Assembly (NCBI GenBank): GCA_000277445.1
Contig: AJWJ01000222.1
Location: forward strand, 1 to 36,313
From: Polysphondylium violaceum
Taxonomy: Eukaryota; Evosea; Eumycetozoa; Dictyosteliales; Dictyosteliaceae
DNA: 36,313 bases
Reading direction: 5' to 3'
The notes beneath the pieces were generated by a model. The model had not been told where the DNA came from. It worked only from the letters and a program-made list of their open reading frames with translations, and ran no database searches. The stretch's first letter is position 1. Each line of letters begins with the position of its first letter. Shown in pieces: positions 9,744 to 19,917 of this stretch. Made by a program: the position numbers and the translations under genes.

Positions 9744-12700
9744 ATGGTCGAACTATTAAAGGAGGATGATGGTCCAAAGAAAATGTAAGATTTGTGTGCA
9801 TATGCATGGTATATTAATATGTGTATTAATATATAATAACTATAGTGGTCATATTCAGTTTGGATTGTTGTCTGAAGAAGATATAGTTAGATTAGCTCAT
9901 GTTCAAATTATCAATAGAGAGTTATTTGATCTCGTTAAAAGAACACCAACACCCTATGGTGTCTTGGATAACAAGCTCGGTACCAGTGATAAATCAGTTA
10001 CGTGTACAACATGTGGTCTAAACATCGTAGATTGTGTAGGTCATTTTGGGTATATTAAACTACAATTACCTGTATTTCATATTGGTTATTTTAAAAATAT
10101 TATGAATATATTACAAATGATTTGTAAAGTAAGTATATTAGGAATGGTATAGTACAGGTAAAGAGCATATACTAATAAACTAAACTACAATAGTGTTGTG
10201 GATGTATATTATTGGATGATGAAAAGAAAAAGACTTATCTTAGAAAAATGAGAAATAAGAAGTTGGATGCACTTCAAAGAAGAGCATTGTTGAAAAAGAT
10301 ATTTTTAGATTGCAGAAAGCTCAAAGAATGCGTTAAATGTAAAGCCACCAACGGTATTATCAAGAAGCAGGGTGCATTTAAAATCATACATGAAAAATAT
10401 AAAGGCAAGCCTGAGGATCTCAGAGAGTATCACGCATTGTATGACAATGCCATTCAAGCCAATCAAGAACTCAAATCACATATAAAGAAAGCACAGGACG
10501 ACATGAATCCACTGGTCGTGTTGAATCTGTTTAAAAAGATTTCATACCAAGACATCGAGATCCTCGACATGGACCCCATCATGGGCAGACCTGAGCGTCT
10601 CATTCTCACCTATTTGTTGGTGCCACCCGTCTCTATTCGTCCTTCGGTGCCCATGGACGGTGGCAGCGGCACCAACGAAGATGATCTCACAATGAAGTTG
10701 TCGGAAATATTACACATCAATGAGCACATTCGATCCAATGTCGACAAGGTCGAGATGTTTGCCATTATGGAGGACTGGGACTACTTGCAGGCCACCTGTG
10801 CCCTCTACATCAATGCCGATGTGCCCGGTCTCCCCATCCAGATGAGACCCACCAAGCCCGTACGTGGCCTAAGTCAGCGTCTCAAGGGTAAGACTGGCAG
10901 ATTCCGTGGTAATTTGTCTGGTAAGCGTGTCGATTTCTCTGGACGTACCGTCATTTCACCTGATCCAAATCTCAATATCGATGAGGTCGCCGTGCCCCAA
11001 CTCATTGCCCTCACCATGACCTATCCCGAGCGTGTGTCTGACTACAACATCACACGACTCCAACGCTACGTCATCAATGGCCCCGACCGTCATCCCGGTG
11101 CCAACTATGTCATCTATCCCAACGGTGAGAAAAAGTGGCTCAAGTTTGGTAACAGAGAAAAGGTGGCCGCCGAGCTCAAGGTGGGCGACATTGTCGAGCG
11201 TCACATTATCGACGGTGATATCATGTTGTTTAATCGTCAGCCCTCGCTCCACAAGCTCTCTATCATGAGTCACAAAGCCAGAGTCATGCCCTGGAGAACA
11301 CTCCGTTTCAACGAATGTGTCTGCACACCCTACAATGCCGATTTTGATGGTGATGAAATGAATATCCATCTGCCCCAAACCGAAGAGGCAAGGGCTGAAG
11401 CTACAATATTGATGGGCGTAACCAACAATCTCATCACACCAAGAAACGGTGAGCCACTCGTTGCCGCCACACAAGATTTCTTGACCTCGTCGTACCTCAT
11501 CTCGCGTAGAGACGCCTTTTACGACCGTAGTCGTTTTGCTCTGATGTGCACCCACTTTGCTGATGCCAACGAGCATATTGATCTCCCACCACCCACCATT
11601 ATCAAGCCTGTCGAGCTTTGGACTGGTAAGCAAATCTTTGAAGTCCTCCTTCGTCCCTCGGTCAAGAGCCACGTGTTGGTCAACCTTGAGACCAAGTCGA
11701 GAACCTATGAGAAGAATCTCTTTATGTGTCCCAGAGACGGCTACGTCTACTTTAGAAACAGCGAGCTCATGTGCGGCTCCATTGATAAATCCATTATCGG
11801 TGGTGGTAACAAAAACTCTTTGTTTCATATTCTGATGAGAGACTTTACGCCCGCCATTGCTGCCAGCAGCATGACTCGTCTCGCCAAGCTTTGCGCCAGA
11901 TTCCTTGGCGACCAAGGCTTCTCGATTGGTATTCCCGATGTCCAGCCAGCACCCCTTCTCGACCAGAGAAAGAACGAGATTATCGAGAGGGCCTATGTAA
12001 AATGCGACGGCTTTCTCGACGATTTCAAAGAGGGTCGTTTGGCCATCCAGTCTGGTTGCACCATGGAACAGACCTTTGAGTCCAAGATGAATCAGACCCT
12101 GTCTGGCATTCGTGATGACTGTGGTAAGCTGTGTGTCAAGGACTTGCCCCACTACAACTCGCCCCTCATTATGGCTCTGTGTGGCTCCAAGGGTTCAAAC
12201 ATTAATATTGCCCAAATGATTGCTTGTGTCGGCCAACAGATTGTCAATGGTACACGTATCCCCAACGGCTTTACCAACCGTACCACACCCCATTTCCCCA
12301 TGAATGCCAAAGACCCCAAGGCCAAGGGCTTTGTGGCCAACAGTTTCTACACTGGTATGATCCCAACAGAGTTCTTTTTCCACACTATGGGTGGTAGAGA
12401 AGGTCTTGTCGATACCGCTGTAAAGACTGCCGAAACTGGTTACATGCAACGTCGTCTCATGAAGGCACTCGAAGATCTTTCCTCGCAATACGATTACACT
12501 GTGCGTGACTCTACCGGTGGCATCATTCAGTTTATCTATGGTGACGATGGTCTAGATCCCGCCGGTATGGAGGCCAAAGAGAGACCCGTCGATTTCATCA
12601 GAGCCATGATGGCCGTCAAATCTCGTCAACGTTGTGTAAGCGAGCCTTCACTCAAGCCATTTGAAATCAGAGCTCTTTTAGAAGACCAACTAAAGTCTTT

Positions 12701-14066
12701 GAAATTCCAAGATTGTACAGAAATCTTCAAGGACGAGATTAGATCCTTTTTTAACGGTAAGCCCAAGTTGGTTGGTTACATTGAAGAGTTGGTCAAGTTA
12801 CGTAAATCATTTAATCTCAATACCTATGAATATGACAATAGTAGTAGCACCGCTATGGATGACAGTGCTGCACAAACAGACATTGACGTTGAAATCAAGA
12901 ATGAACACATTCTCGATCAAATCCACAGAATCACTAGCACTCAAATTGATAGCTTCCTCGATATTTGTTTGGATAAATACAATAGAGCAAGAATTGAACC
13001 AGGAACTGCTGTGGGTGCCATTGGTGCACAGTCTATTGGTGAGCCCGGTACTCAGATGACTTTAAAGACTTTCCATTTTGCTGGTGTAGCCAGTATGAAT
13101 GTAACCCTTGGTGTACCCAGAATCAAAGAGATTATCAATGCAGCCAAAAACATCAGCACTCCCATCATTACAGCATCGCTCAACTGCGACAATGATATTA
13201 GAACAGCGAGAATTGTAAGAGGTCGTATTGAAAAGACCACCCTCGGTCAGGTGGCCGTTCACATCAAAGAGGTGATCAAAAACAGTGGTTTCTACTTGTC
13301 AATCAAGATTGACAAACCATTTATCGACTCTCTTCAACTCGATATCAACTCTGAGACCATTGTTCAATCAATTCTCACCACCAAGGGCTTGAAGCTCAAG
13401 TCGGAAAACGTCAAGCCCAATGGCGACGAAAAGATCATTGTGTTGCCCTCAAGCAACGCCAGAGAGACTGTGTTGTATCAATTGCAATTCCTCAAAAACA
13501 ACTTGCCCAACGTCATTGTTCGTGGTATCCCATCCATCAATCGTGCCGTCATCTCTAAACCCAACGAAAAAGAAGAGAAATACCAACTCTTGGTCGAAGG
13601 CTACAATCTCCAAGCCGTCATGGCCACCCACGGTATCAAAGGCACCCACACCACCTCCAATCACATTATGGAGTGTGAAAAAACCCTTGGTATCGAGGTA
13701 GCCCGTTCCACCATTATGTCTGAAATTCAAATGATTATGGAATCTCATGGTATGAGTATTGATTCTCGTCATGTCATGTTGTTGGCCGATCTCATGAGTT
13801 TCAAGGGTGAGATTCTCGGTATCACTAGATTTGGTATTGCCAAGATGAAAGAGTCTGTATTGATGTTGGCATCTTTTGAAAAGACCACCGATCATTTGTT
13901 TGACGCTGCCGTTCATAGACGTCAAGATGACATTGTTGGTGTGTCTGAATGTATCATTATGGGTATTCCTGTCCCATTGGGTACCGGTCTATTTAAATTA
14001 CTCCACACATCAAAGAAGACAAATTTACCAAAAAGAAAAGCTTTACTTTTAGATGATATTAAATAG
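9744..14066 (+). CDS. rpc1: DNA-directed RNA polymerase III largest subunit (RPC1 / POLR3A)
   Basis: Catalytic subunit of Pol III, which makes tRNA, 5S and other small RNAs in the nucleus. Three exons: 9744-9784, 9846-10128, 10194-14066; introns of 61 and 65 nt with gtaag donors; 1398 residues (human POLR3A has 1390). Start MVELLKEDDGPKK matches the family N-terminus. Exon 2 carries the clamp zinc site (CTTCG...CVGHFGY) and ends QMICK; exon 3 resumes CCGCILLDDEKK. Further landmarks: RLKGKTGRFRGNLSGKRVDFSGRTVISPDPNL; the Mg-binding NADFDGDEMN at about residue 489; the bridge-helix/funnel region GFVANSFYTG and GREGLVDTAVKTAETGYMQRR; the trigger-loop region GEPGTQMTLKTFHFAG; C-terminal SECIIMGIPVPLGTGLFKLL. 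There is no CTD heptad array, as expected for Pol III. GC content is high in the middle of exon 3 and falls at both ends. Confidence 0.98.
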
Positions 14067-14155
14067 TAATAAATAATAAATCACAATAATAATTTATATA
14101 ATCACAATCAATAATACCTCTCTATCTATCTATATCTCTATAATCATTTATTTAT

Positions 14156-14600
14156 CTACAAATTTAATTTTGAACAAATGCTTGCTTTTTCATCATCAAA
14201 GAATAATGGAAGGACCAATGCTTTGAAATTTTGTTTATCTGTTACATTTGGGTAAAGTAATAAAGCTGCTTGAATTTTTGCCTCTCCATCTTTGACGAGA
14301 AACAGAGATATGTATTAACGAAATGAGATTTAATGATGATAAAAATATCAGCGACTACTTACAATGGGCAGCGATGACTAATCTTTTTACTTGTTCACTA
14401 GCAAAACTCCAATTATCATTTGCAATGGTTTTTATTAATCTAAGACGATCTTTATCTTGAGTTACACCTCTTAATTGTTCTTCAAAATTTTTAAGATCTT
14501 TATCTAATTTGATTATGATAATAATAGAAGTAATGATTAGAGCGCTTAATCATATTCATGAAATAGGGTTGTTTAAATTACCTGTAATAGGATCCAACAT
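14156..14600 (-). CDS. Small DUF4476-domain protein
   Basis: Three exons assembled by eye: 14600-14582, 14503-14363, 14289-14156, with introns of 78 and 73 nt (gtaatt and gtaagt donors, ttag and aaag acceptors), phases consistent throughout; 97 residues, starting MLDPIT. The body fits the DUF4476 helical domain: a D-x-L-LIK helix, SFASEQVKRLV, then the family-like AALLLYPNVTDKQNF and FFDDEKAS repeats. In other eukaryotes such domains occur in small proteins of unknown function. It is too split to show as one long frame. It converges on rpc1, whose stop is 89 nt away. The start ATG is preceded by AAAC, and two GATCAAA boxes lie 70-95 nt upstream. Confidence 0.8.
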
Positions 14601-16134
14601 GTTTATTTAATTAATCAACTATAAAAATGAAATGAAAGAAATGAAATCAAATATTTTTGCAAAAAAAAAAGATCAAACTCGATTTGGTTGAGATCAAATT
14701 TTTATGCTTTTTCATTAAGACATAAAAACTGTTACGAAGCAATAAATTATACCAAAATAGTTGGATTGGCGTTAAAAGACTAATTATCTTTTCACGGCAA
14801 ACCGACATCTAAGTATGAGTTATCTGACCGAGGCGTGTTGTTTATGACTCTGTCATATTTAGTATACAGATGATACTAAACTTAACAAATTAGCTCACAC
14901 AATTTCATTTTTTCATTAAAATTAAGTTTTAGAAATGTAGTAACAAACAACCCCTGAAAACAATACACCAATATATTGTGATCCACGGTTAATCCATCAC
15001 ACCTTTTTCTTGGACACAAATTGTTAGATTTCTGCGTGGGAACAATTTTTGAACATAGTCTGACCGATGTGTCTCATATATTACAAATTGCTTGAATGTT
15101 ATGTGACATTGCTTTATACATGTCCTAATGTTATTTAATTCATGGGACAAACAGTTGCATTCGTTTTTACGAAAAAAAAAAAAAAAAAAACGAAAAAAAG
15201 ATTTCTTAAAATATATGCAAAAAAAAAGGCAAGTGGAGAGATAAGAAAGTTTAAATAAATGATTTGTAATAACCACAATTGTCACATCAATAAACAACTA
15301 GGTAAAGCCAACATAAAATCTTCAAATAAAAATAGAATAAAAGAGACCCAAACCCTTTTTGCCTTTTTGATGGAAATCAAAAAAAATCTACATAAAGATT
15401 TTTTTATAAAAAAATTGAAAAAAAAAAAAAAAAGATCTTGATTGATTTTGATGGAGAACCCAATTCAAAAATAGAAATGAAATATAAAACATAAATTATG
15501 AATTGCAAAAACAAACAAATAAATATTATATTGGAAGTCTTGCTTTATCTACTCTTTGTTTTATCGCGATAATTAAATAAATTCCATATTTAATCGTTTA
15601 CGCGATTATAATTATGTGTTGTTGTATAATATCTATCGATTATCGTATATTTGAATGAGTAATAAAACGTGCACACACAAACACAATGTACACTACACTT
15701 TATAAACAAACAATCGATATCAGATACGAAATTGTAAATACAATTTTGATAATGGTTTGTGTTTTTACGATATTTCCCTTCTCCCCTTTCACCCATCCTA
15801 TTTTTTTTTTTTTTTCCATCAAATTTTAGATCTCACCCTCTTTTCAAAGCATGTAAAATAAATCAAGCGATTACGAATAAAAAGAGGAAAAAGGAAAAAA
15901 AAAAAAAAACCCGCACAAACTCACCCATTTTTCATAATTATTAAAAAATTTGACTTCTACACCACACCCAATTTATTAAATTAATTTTTTTATTTTATTA
16001 CAATTTTTTTTTTTTATAAATTCAATTCAAATATCCTCATCCAATTCAAATTTAATTTTTTCACTTTTTTATTTAACAACATCACTCTTTTCTCTTTCTT
16101 TTACCCACTCTATATACATATATAATATATTAAA
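14601..16134. other. 1.5-kb intergenic region between DUF4476 gene and cofilin
   Basis: No convincing protein exon was found on either strand; short open frames here have low-complexity or implausible composition. Two islands stand out from the AT-rich background: about 14761-14880 (36 of the first 90 bases are G or C, with three stem-loops) and about 15001-15140 (31 of 90). Both contain TCTGACCGA (14823-14831 and 15059-15067). A CG-A19-CG-A7 tract lies at about 15170-15199 and T/A tracts fill 15800-16020. The last 150 bases should be the cofilin promoter and leader, which is pyrimidine-rich with a TATA-like tatatacatatata near 16110. Confidence 0.45.
14770..14880. ncRNA. Candidate structured RNA: three stem-loops in a GC-elevated island
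   Basis: Stem 1: CGT-t-AAAAG (14770-14778) with CTTTT-c-ACG (14788-14796), 9-nt loop. Stem 2: TATGAC-tct-GTCATA (14843-14857). Stem 3, directly abutting: TTTAGTAT-acagatg-ATACTAAA (14858-14880). Local GC is about 40%, against roughly 20-25% around it. In AT-rich genomes such islands often mark RNA genes. No family is recognised, the strand is unknown, and stems 2 and 3 could also be DNA palindromes. Confidence 0.28.
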
Positions 16135-16612
16135 ATGTCATCAGGTGTTAAACTTGCTGGTAACTGTGTTGCAACTTATGAAGAATTAAAACTCAAAAAA
16201 ACTCTTAGAGCCATCATCTACAAGATTGGTGACAAGAGTCAAGAAATTGAAGTCGAAGAAACCCTTCCAGCCTCATCCAGCTTTGCTGATGTTATTGCCA
16301 AATTATCAGACTCTGAATGCAGATACGTCATCGTTGATTTCGCCTATGATCACGAAGGTCCAAAGAACAAGATCTGTTTTGTTGCCTGGTGCCCAGATAC
16401 CGCCAACATCAAAAAGAAGATGCTTTACACCTCTAGCAAAGATTCCCTCCGTAAAGCTTTGAACGGTGTTGCTGTTGAAATTCAAGGTAATTATTATTGT
16501 CATTCATTTCTTTAAATCTTTTGTAATATATTAACCTTCCATTCCCCAATATATAGGTACTGATAAATCTGAAGTTAGCAATGATTCCTTTTTAGAAAAA
16601 TGCAAGAAATAA
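16135..16612 (+). CDS. cofA: Cofilin (ADF/cofilin family actin-severing protein)
   Basis: Small actin-binding protein that severs and depolymerises filaments in the cytoplasm and cortex. Exon 1 16135-16486, exon 2 16557-16612; intron 70 nt (gtaatt...atatag); 135 residues. It starts MSSGVKLA as in Dictyostelium cofilin, with the phosphorylatable Ser2/Ser3 position. The ADF-H core contains ECRYVIVDFAY, KICFVAWCPDTANIKKKM (the long actin-binding helix region) and SSKDSLRKAL. Exon 2 gives GTDKSEVSNDSFLEKCKK, a typical end. Without splicing the protein would read 9 residues of intron after VEIQ and stop. Which of several dictyostelid cofilin paralogues this is cannot be settled, but the similarity to the cofA/cofB type is strong. 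The ATG has an AAA context. Confidence 0.95.
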
Positions 16613-16776
16613 ACTGATGGGCCGCCAATCAATATCACTCAAACTGATAAAATAAAAAAAAATTGTATTCTTTATTTTATATTTATTTGTTGCCTCTCGT
16701 CGTTTATATTGTTTTAAAAATAATAATAATCATATCTTTTTATATTTTCTATTTAAATCAAAGATATATATCTACT

Positions 16777-17621
16777 TTATTTATTAAACATTGATTTGGC
16801 AAATTGTAATAGATTCATATTGCCAAGGCCAAAGGGAGGAAGGACTCTAAAATATTTACCGCCCAATGCCAAGAGGGCAGAGGTAGACATGAGTGCTCCT
16901 ACGCCATAGACCTTGTACCAACTGGATTTGCTTTGGTATTCGATGGCTCTATGATTGGAGATATTAAATGCACGACAACATATTCTCCAATAGGAAAATA
17001 TCCAATGATAGATCATGGACGATGAAAAAAGAAAGTAGTATGGATAAAATATTAGTGGCCAGCTCTTGAGTGTGTAGTAGATACCACTGAACCCCACCGT
17101 ATGGTTGGGATTAAATAGTATGGGTAATCTAACGGCACTGACGTGGGTGAATATAAACGCAGAGATAAATATACTGCTCAACTGGTACAATCCATAGGGT
17201 GTTGGCATCTTAGCGCTGATGGTGCTGTTTATGTCCTTTTCATAGAGTTCTTGATTATATTTACGTCTCTTTAAAATTAAATATGCATTTACACCTAAAT
17301 GAATTCCAATGGATCCTAATATTATCTTTAGTGTTTGGCTCATGGCGCCAATTGTTAGTCATGTTTGTATTGACCTGATATAAAAGAACAACAACATACA
17401 GGTTCAATAAATTTGTTTTGATAGATTTGTCTAAAAAGGTCACGTAAGCCATCAAAGCCAGCCTCGCGGAAATGTGAGCCTATAATAACATTTACAAAGT
17501 GAAGTTGATAAAAACCAGATATTACTATCCCTGTAAGACCTTGTATTCTTTGAAGATTCTCTGTTGATAATATTAAAAACCTTTTTTTATTATCATAATC
17601 ATAGTTTAATATATTTGACAT
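16777..17621 (-). CDS. MCP1-like (DUF1691) multi-pass membrane protein, probably mitochondrial
   Basis: Exon 1 17621-17400 and exon 2 17325-16777 join across a 74-nt intron (gtatgt...aaag) that contains ACTAAC, a branch-point-like box; 256 residues. The protein has two related halves. Half 1: LQRIQGLTGIVISGFYQLHFVNV, then IYQNKFIEP spliced to IILGSIGIHLGVNAYLILKRRK. Half 2: YGLYQLSSIFISAFIFTHVSAVRLPIL, then YFLFSSSMIYHWIFSYWRICCRAF. The recurring Q-x-x-[ST]G/S...H helix followed by an H-containing helix is the MCP1 TM-domain pattern, resembling di-haem cytochrome b folds. Yeast Mcp1 is a mitochondrial outer-membrane protein linked to lipid supply. An alternative is that the 188-residue downstream frame (MSQTLK...) is used alone, but that would lose half of repeat 1. 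Divergent from the DyP gene. Confidence 0.65.
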
Positions 17622-18011
17622 TGTTTATTTAGATGATGAGATTAATTGGTTGTGTCTTTGTTTATTTGAAGATGCGATGAATTTGAAAGAGATTAATTAA
17701 TAAAAAAAAGTTTTTGATCAAAAAAAAAGTTTCATTTTCATTTATTTTATCGTGTGATGTGATGGCTTTTACAAATAAAACAAGATCAATATCTATTTAG
17801 AATTAAATGTGATTTTTTCAACAAATTTCTAAAAAAAGATCATTTTTCATTAATGAAAAATATTGATTTTTGTTACTTTGTTAGTATTTTTAAAATAATG
17901 TAGATTTATACATCACCCCACAATGAGTGGGATCACTTTCATTTTTTTTTTTTCTATCTCATTCATTTTTTTATTCATATGGATATATATTAAAATCTGT
18001 GATAATAATTT
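17622..18011. promoter_or_regulatory. Divergent promoter region, MCP1-like / DyP
   Basis: 390 nt between divergent start codons. A perfect 20-bp palindrome, ATTTTTCATTAATGAAAAAT, lies at 17842-17861, directly after an AAAGATCA box. A second A/T-flanked GATC palindrome, TTTTTGATCAAAAA, lies at 17711-17724. T9-10 run at about 17944-17953 precedes the DyP ATG by 60 nt. Promoter role inferred from position. Confidence 0.45.
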
Positions 18012-19049
18012 ATGTTTAAACTTTTATTAAACTCTATCACTTTCACAAATAAATTAAAATCAACTTTACCATCATCATTATTATTATTTAATAGGAGATA
18101 TTATTCAACAACAACAACAACAACAACTACTACATATAAAATGGCATCAATAAATGCACAAACAGCAATATTACCAATGCATTGTAAATATGGAATATTT
18201 TTAGAAGCTTCATTGGTTAGTAAAGATTTAAATCAATTTAGAAAACAGTTGCTGGTGTTTAATAATAAGGTGGAGCAAATGAGATCATCTTTTGCTGGAG
18301 CAGGATTGGGTGCTAGTATTGCTTTTGGTTTTGATGCTTGGAAAAAGTTGTCTAGTAATGTACCAAAAGAGTTGCGTCCCTTTGTTCCTATTGGAAATGC
18401 GCCAGCTACTCAAAGGGATTTGTTTATTCATATCTTGTCATTGGAATTTGACGTTGCATTTGCCCTTGCTCAAGCCTGTCTGGAGGAGTTTCATGGGCAC
18501 ATTAACATTGAGGAGGAAACACACGGATTTCGTAGACTTGAAGAACGTGATCTCACAAATTTTATCGATGGCACAGAGAATCCTGTTGGTGATAAACGTG
18601 TGTTGTTTGGTTTGATACCTAAGGGCGATCCATACGAATACGGTAGCTATGTTTTAACTCAACGTTATGTTCACCATCTCGACAAATGGACAAAAGTGCC
18701 AATCAAAGAGCAAGAACAAGTCATTGGAAGAACAAAAGAGGATAGCATAGAAATTCCCCCTGAAAAGAGACCCATCACCTCGCATGTCGGTCGAACAGAT
18801 TTATCAGAGGATGGTAAAGATTTAAAAATTCTTCGTCAAAGTCTACCCTATGGAAAGGCATCTGGCGAACATGGATTATACTTTTTAGCCTACTCTACCA
18901 GTCTTCATAATATTGATAAACAATTGAAGAATATGTTTGGTCAAATTGATGGAAAAACAGATTTACTCTTAGATTTTGTCACACCAGTATCTGGTAGTTA
19001 TTATTTTGCTCCATCTCTTTTGGAATTGAAAAAAATTTCAAATTTATAA
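18012..19049 (+). CDS. dypA: DyP-type haem peroxidase (YfeX-like), probable mitochondrial presequence
   Basis: Single exon, 345 residues. Dye-decolorising peroxidases use H2O2 and a b-type haem. Signature residues: LTNFIDGTENP with catalytic Asp186 (the family GxxDG motif, here with Asn183 in place of the first Gly); proximal haem ligand His258 in ITSHVGRTDL; distal Arg275 in LKILRQSLPYG; then SGEHGLYFLAYS and the C-terminal GSYYFAPSLLEL, very close to bacterial YfeX. Residues 1-43 are extra: basic, Ser/Thr/Leu-rich, no acidic residue, with RRYYS resembling a presequence cleavage site, then a Thr run. A second in-frame Met at residue 44 (MASINAQ, AAAATG context) could give a cytosolic form. 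Divergent neighbour is an MCP1-like membrane protein. Confidence 0.93.
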   Translation: MFKLLLNSITFTNKLKSTLPSSLLLFNRRYYSTTTTTTTTTYKMASINAQTAILPMHCKYGIFLEASLVSKDLNQFRKQLLVFNNKVEQMRSSFAGAGLGASIAFGFDAWKKLSSNVPKELRPFVPIGNAPATQRDLFIHILSLEFDVAFALAQACLEEFHGHINIEEETHGFRRLEERDLTNFIDGTENPVGDKRVLFGLIPKGDPYEYGSYVLTQRYVHHLDKWTKVPIKEQEQVIGRTKEDSIEIPPEKRPITSHVGRTDLSEDGKDLKILRQSLPYGKASGEHGLYFLAYSTSLHNIDKQLKNMFGQIDGKTDLLLDFVTPVSGSYYFAPSLLELKKISNL

Positions 19050-19917
19050 AATCAATAAAAGGTATATTATATGTATATGTGTTATACTTGATAGAATATG
19101 AATTAAAGAATCATATTTCTAAAAAAAGAATCTTAATATACGATTTTAAAAAAAAATCACGAAATATATATATATCTCTTAATTTAAAACAAACAATTTC
19201 GAAAACATATAAATATTGAAAAAATCATTAATTCTAATTGGTCACCACCATCTATCACATTCACTGAAAGTAACAATGTGACAAGTGGAAGGAATAAAGA
19301 AAGATGAAGATTTCAAAGATAAAAAACTATCCACTATTATTTATTGCGTAGCTGAAAAATGAGGGATTAGCTGTTTTTTTAGATAGACAAGCCATACTTC
19401 CGATATGAAATGGATTTACCAGGAAAACTTCAAATATAAATATCATTATAATAATTTGTAATTTAATTACCCCACACACATACACAAATTTAAATTAATT
19501 TTTTTAAATTAATTATTGTTTTTTGGTGAGTGTGAATTTTAATTCAATCTAGAAAACCAAATGATACCATATCTGATATGAAGATTTTATCTTGTTATAT
19601 GAAAAGGAATAGAACGAGTTTTAGGTAATCGTGTAAAATTAAAGATAGAGGAGATATGTTTTCATCTAGATTAAATGAAATACAATTACGGAATTATTAA
19701 TATTCATTTTATGAGGCAGAGTCCTTATTAAAAAATAGGGGTGTCCTATAGTTGAGGTTAAAAAAAATTGACTTTTTCCATAAAGTCTTGATCTGTTTTT
19801 AATTGGTGTTTTATATAACCGACAAAAAAAATGTAGAACAGAACAGTCTTTTCGAGGCTTTAAATTGAATAGGTTTGGATTCAAGTTAATATAATTTTGT
19901 TCAAAAAAGAGCTTACA
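19050..19917. other. Intergenic region with one hairpin island
   Basis: 868 nt between DyP and the UbiA homologue, both plus strand. No convincing exon on either strand. At 19245-19288 CCAC...TCACATT pairs with AATGTGA...GTGG around a 13-nt loop, inside a 50-base stretch with 20 G or C in otherwise very AT-rich DNA; this could be a small RNA or 3' UTR element. The stretch at about 19340-19430 is also slightly GC-richer. The rest looks like 3' UTR and promoter. Confidence 0.4.

Noticed and set aside
10956-12152. Long open frame (398 codons) antisense to rpc1
   Set aside because: It lies wholly opposite the GC-rich, highly conserved core of rpc1, where codon bias removes antisense stops. The translation has no recognisable domain.
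14989-15297. 102-codon minus-strand frame
   Set aside because: It contains a Phe run made by an A tract and has no family likeness; the underlying GC-raised DNA is better explained as possible RNA.
15560-15610. Two CGCGAT sites with AATTA flanks
   Set aside because: Direct similarity is limited to a few bases and there is no stem or coding context.
5333-17842. Recurring A/T-flanked GATCA boxes upstream of starts (5333, 9609, 14671, 14692, 17716, 17838)
   Set aside because: A rough base-composition estimate for about 5 kb of AT-rich spacer predicts several GATCA sites by chance, so a shared promoter element is not supported without a genome-wide test.
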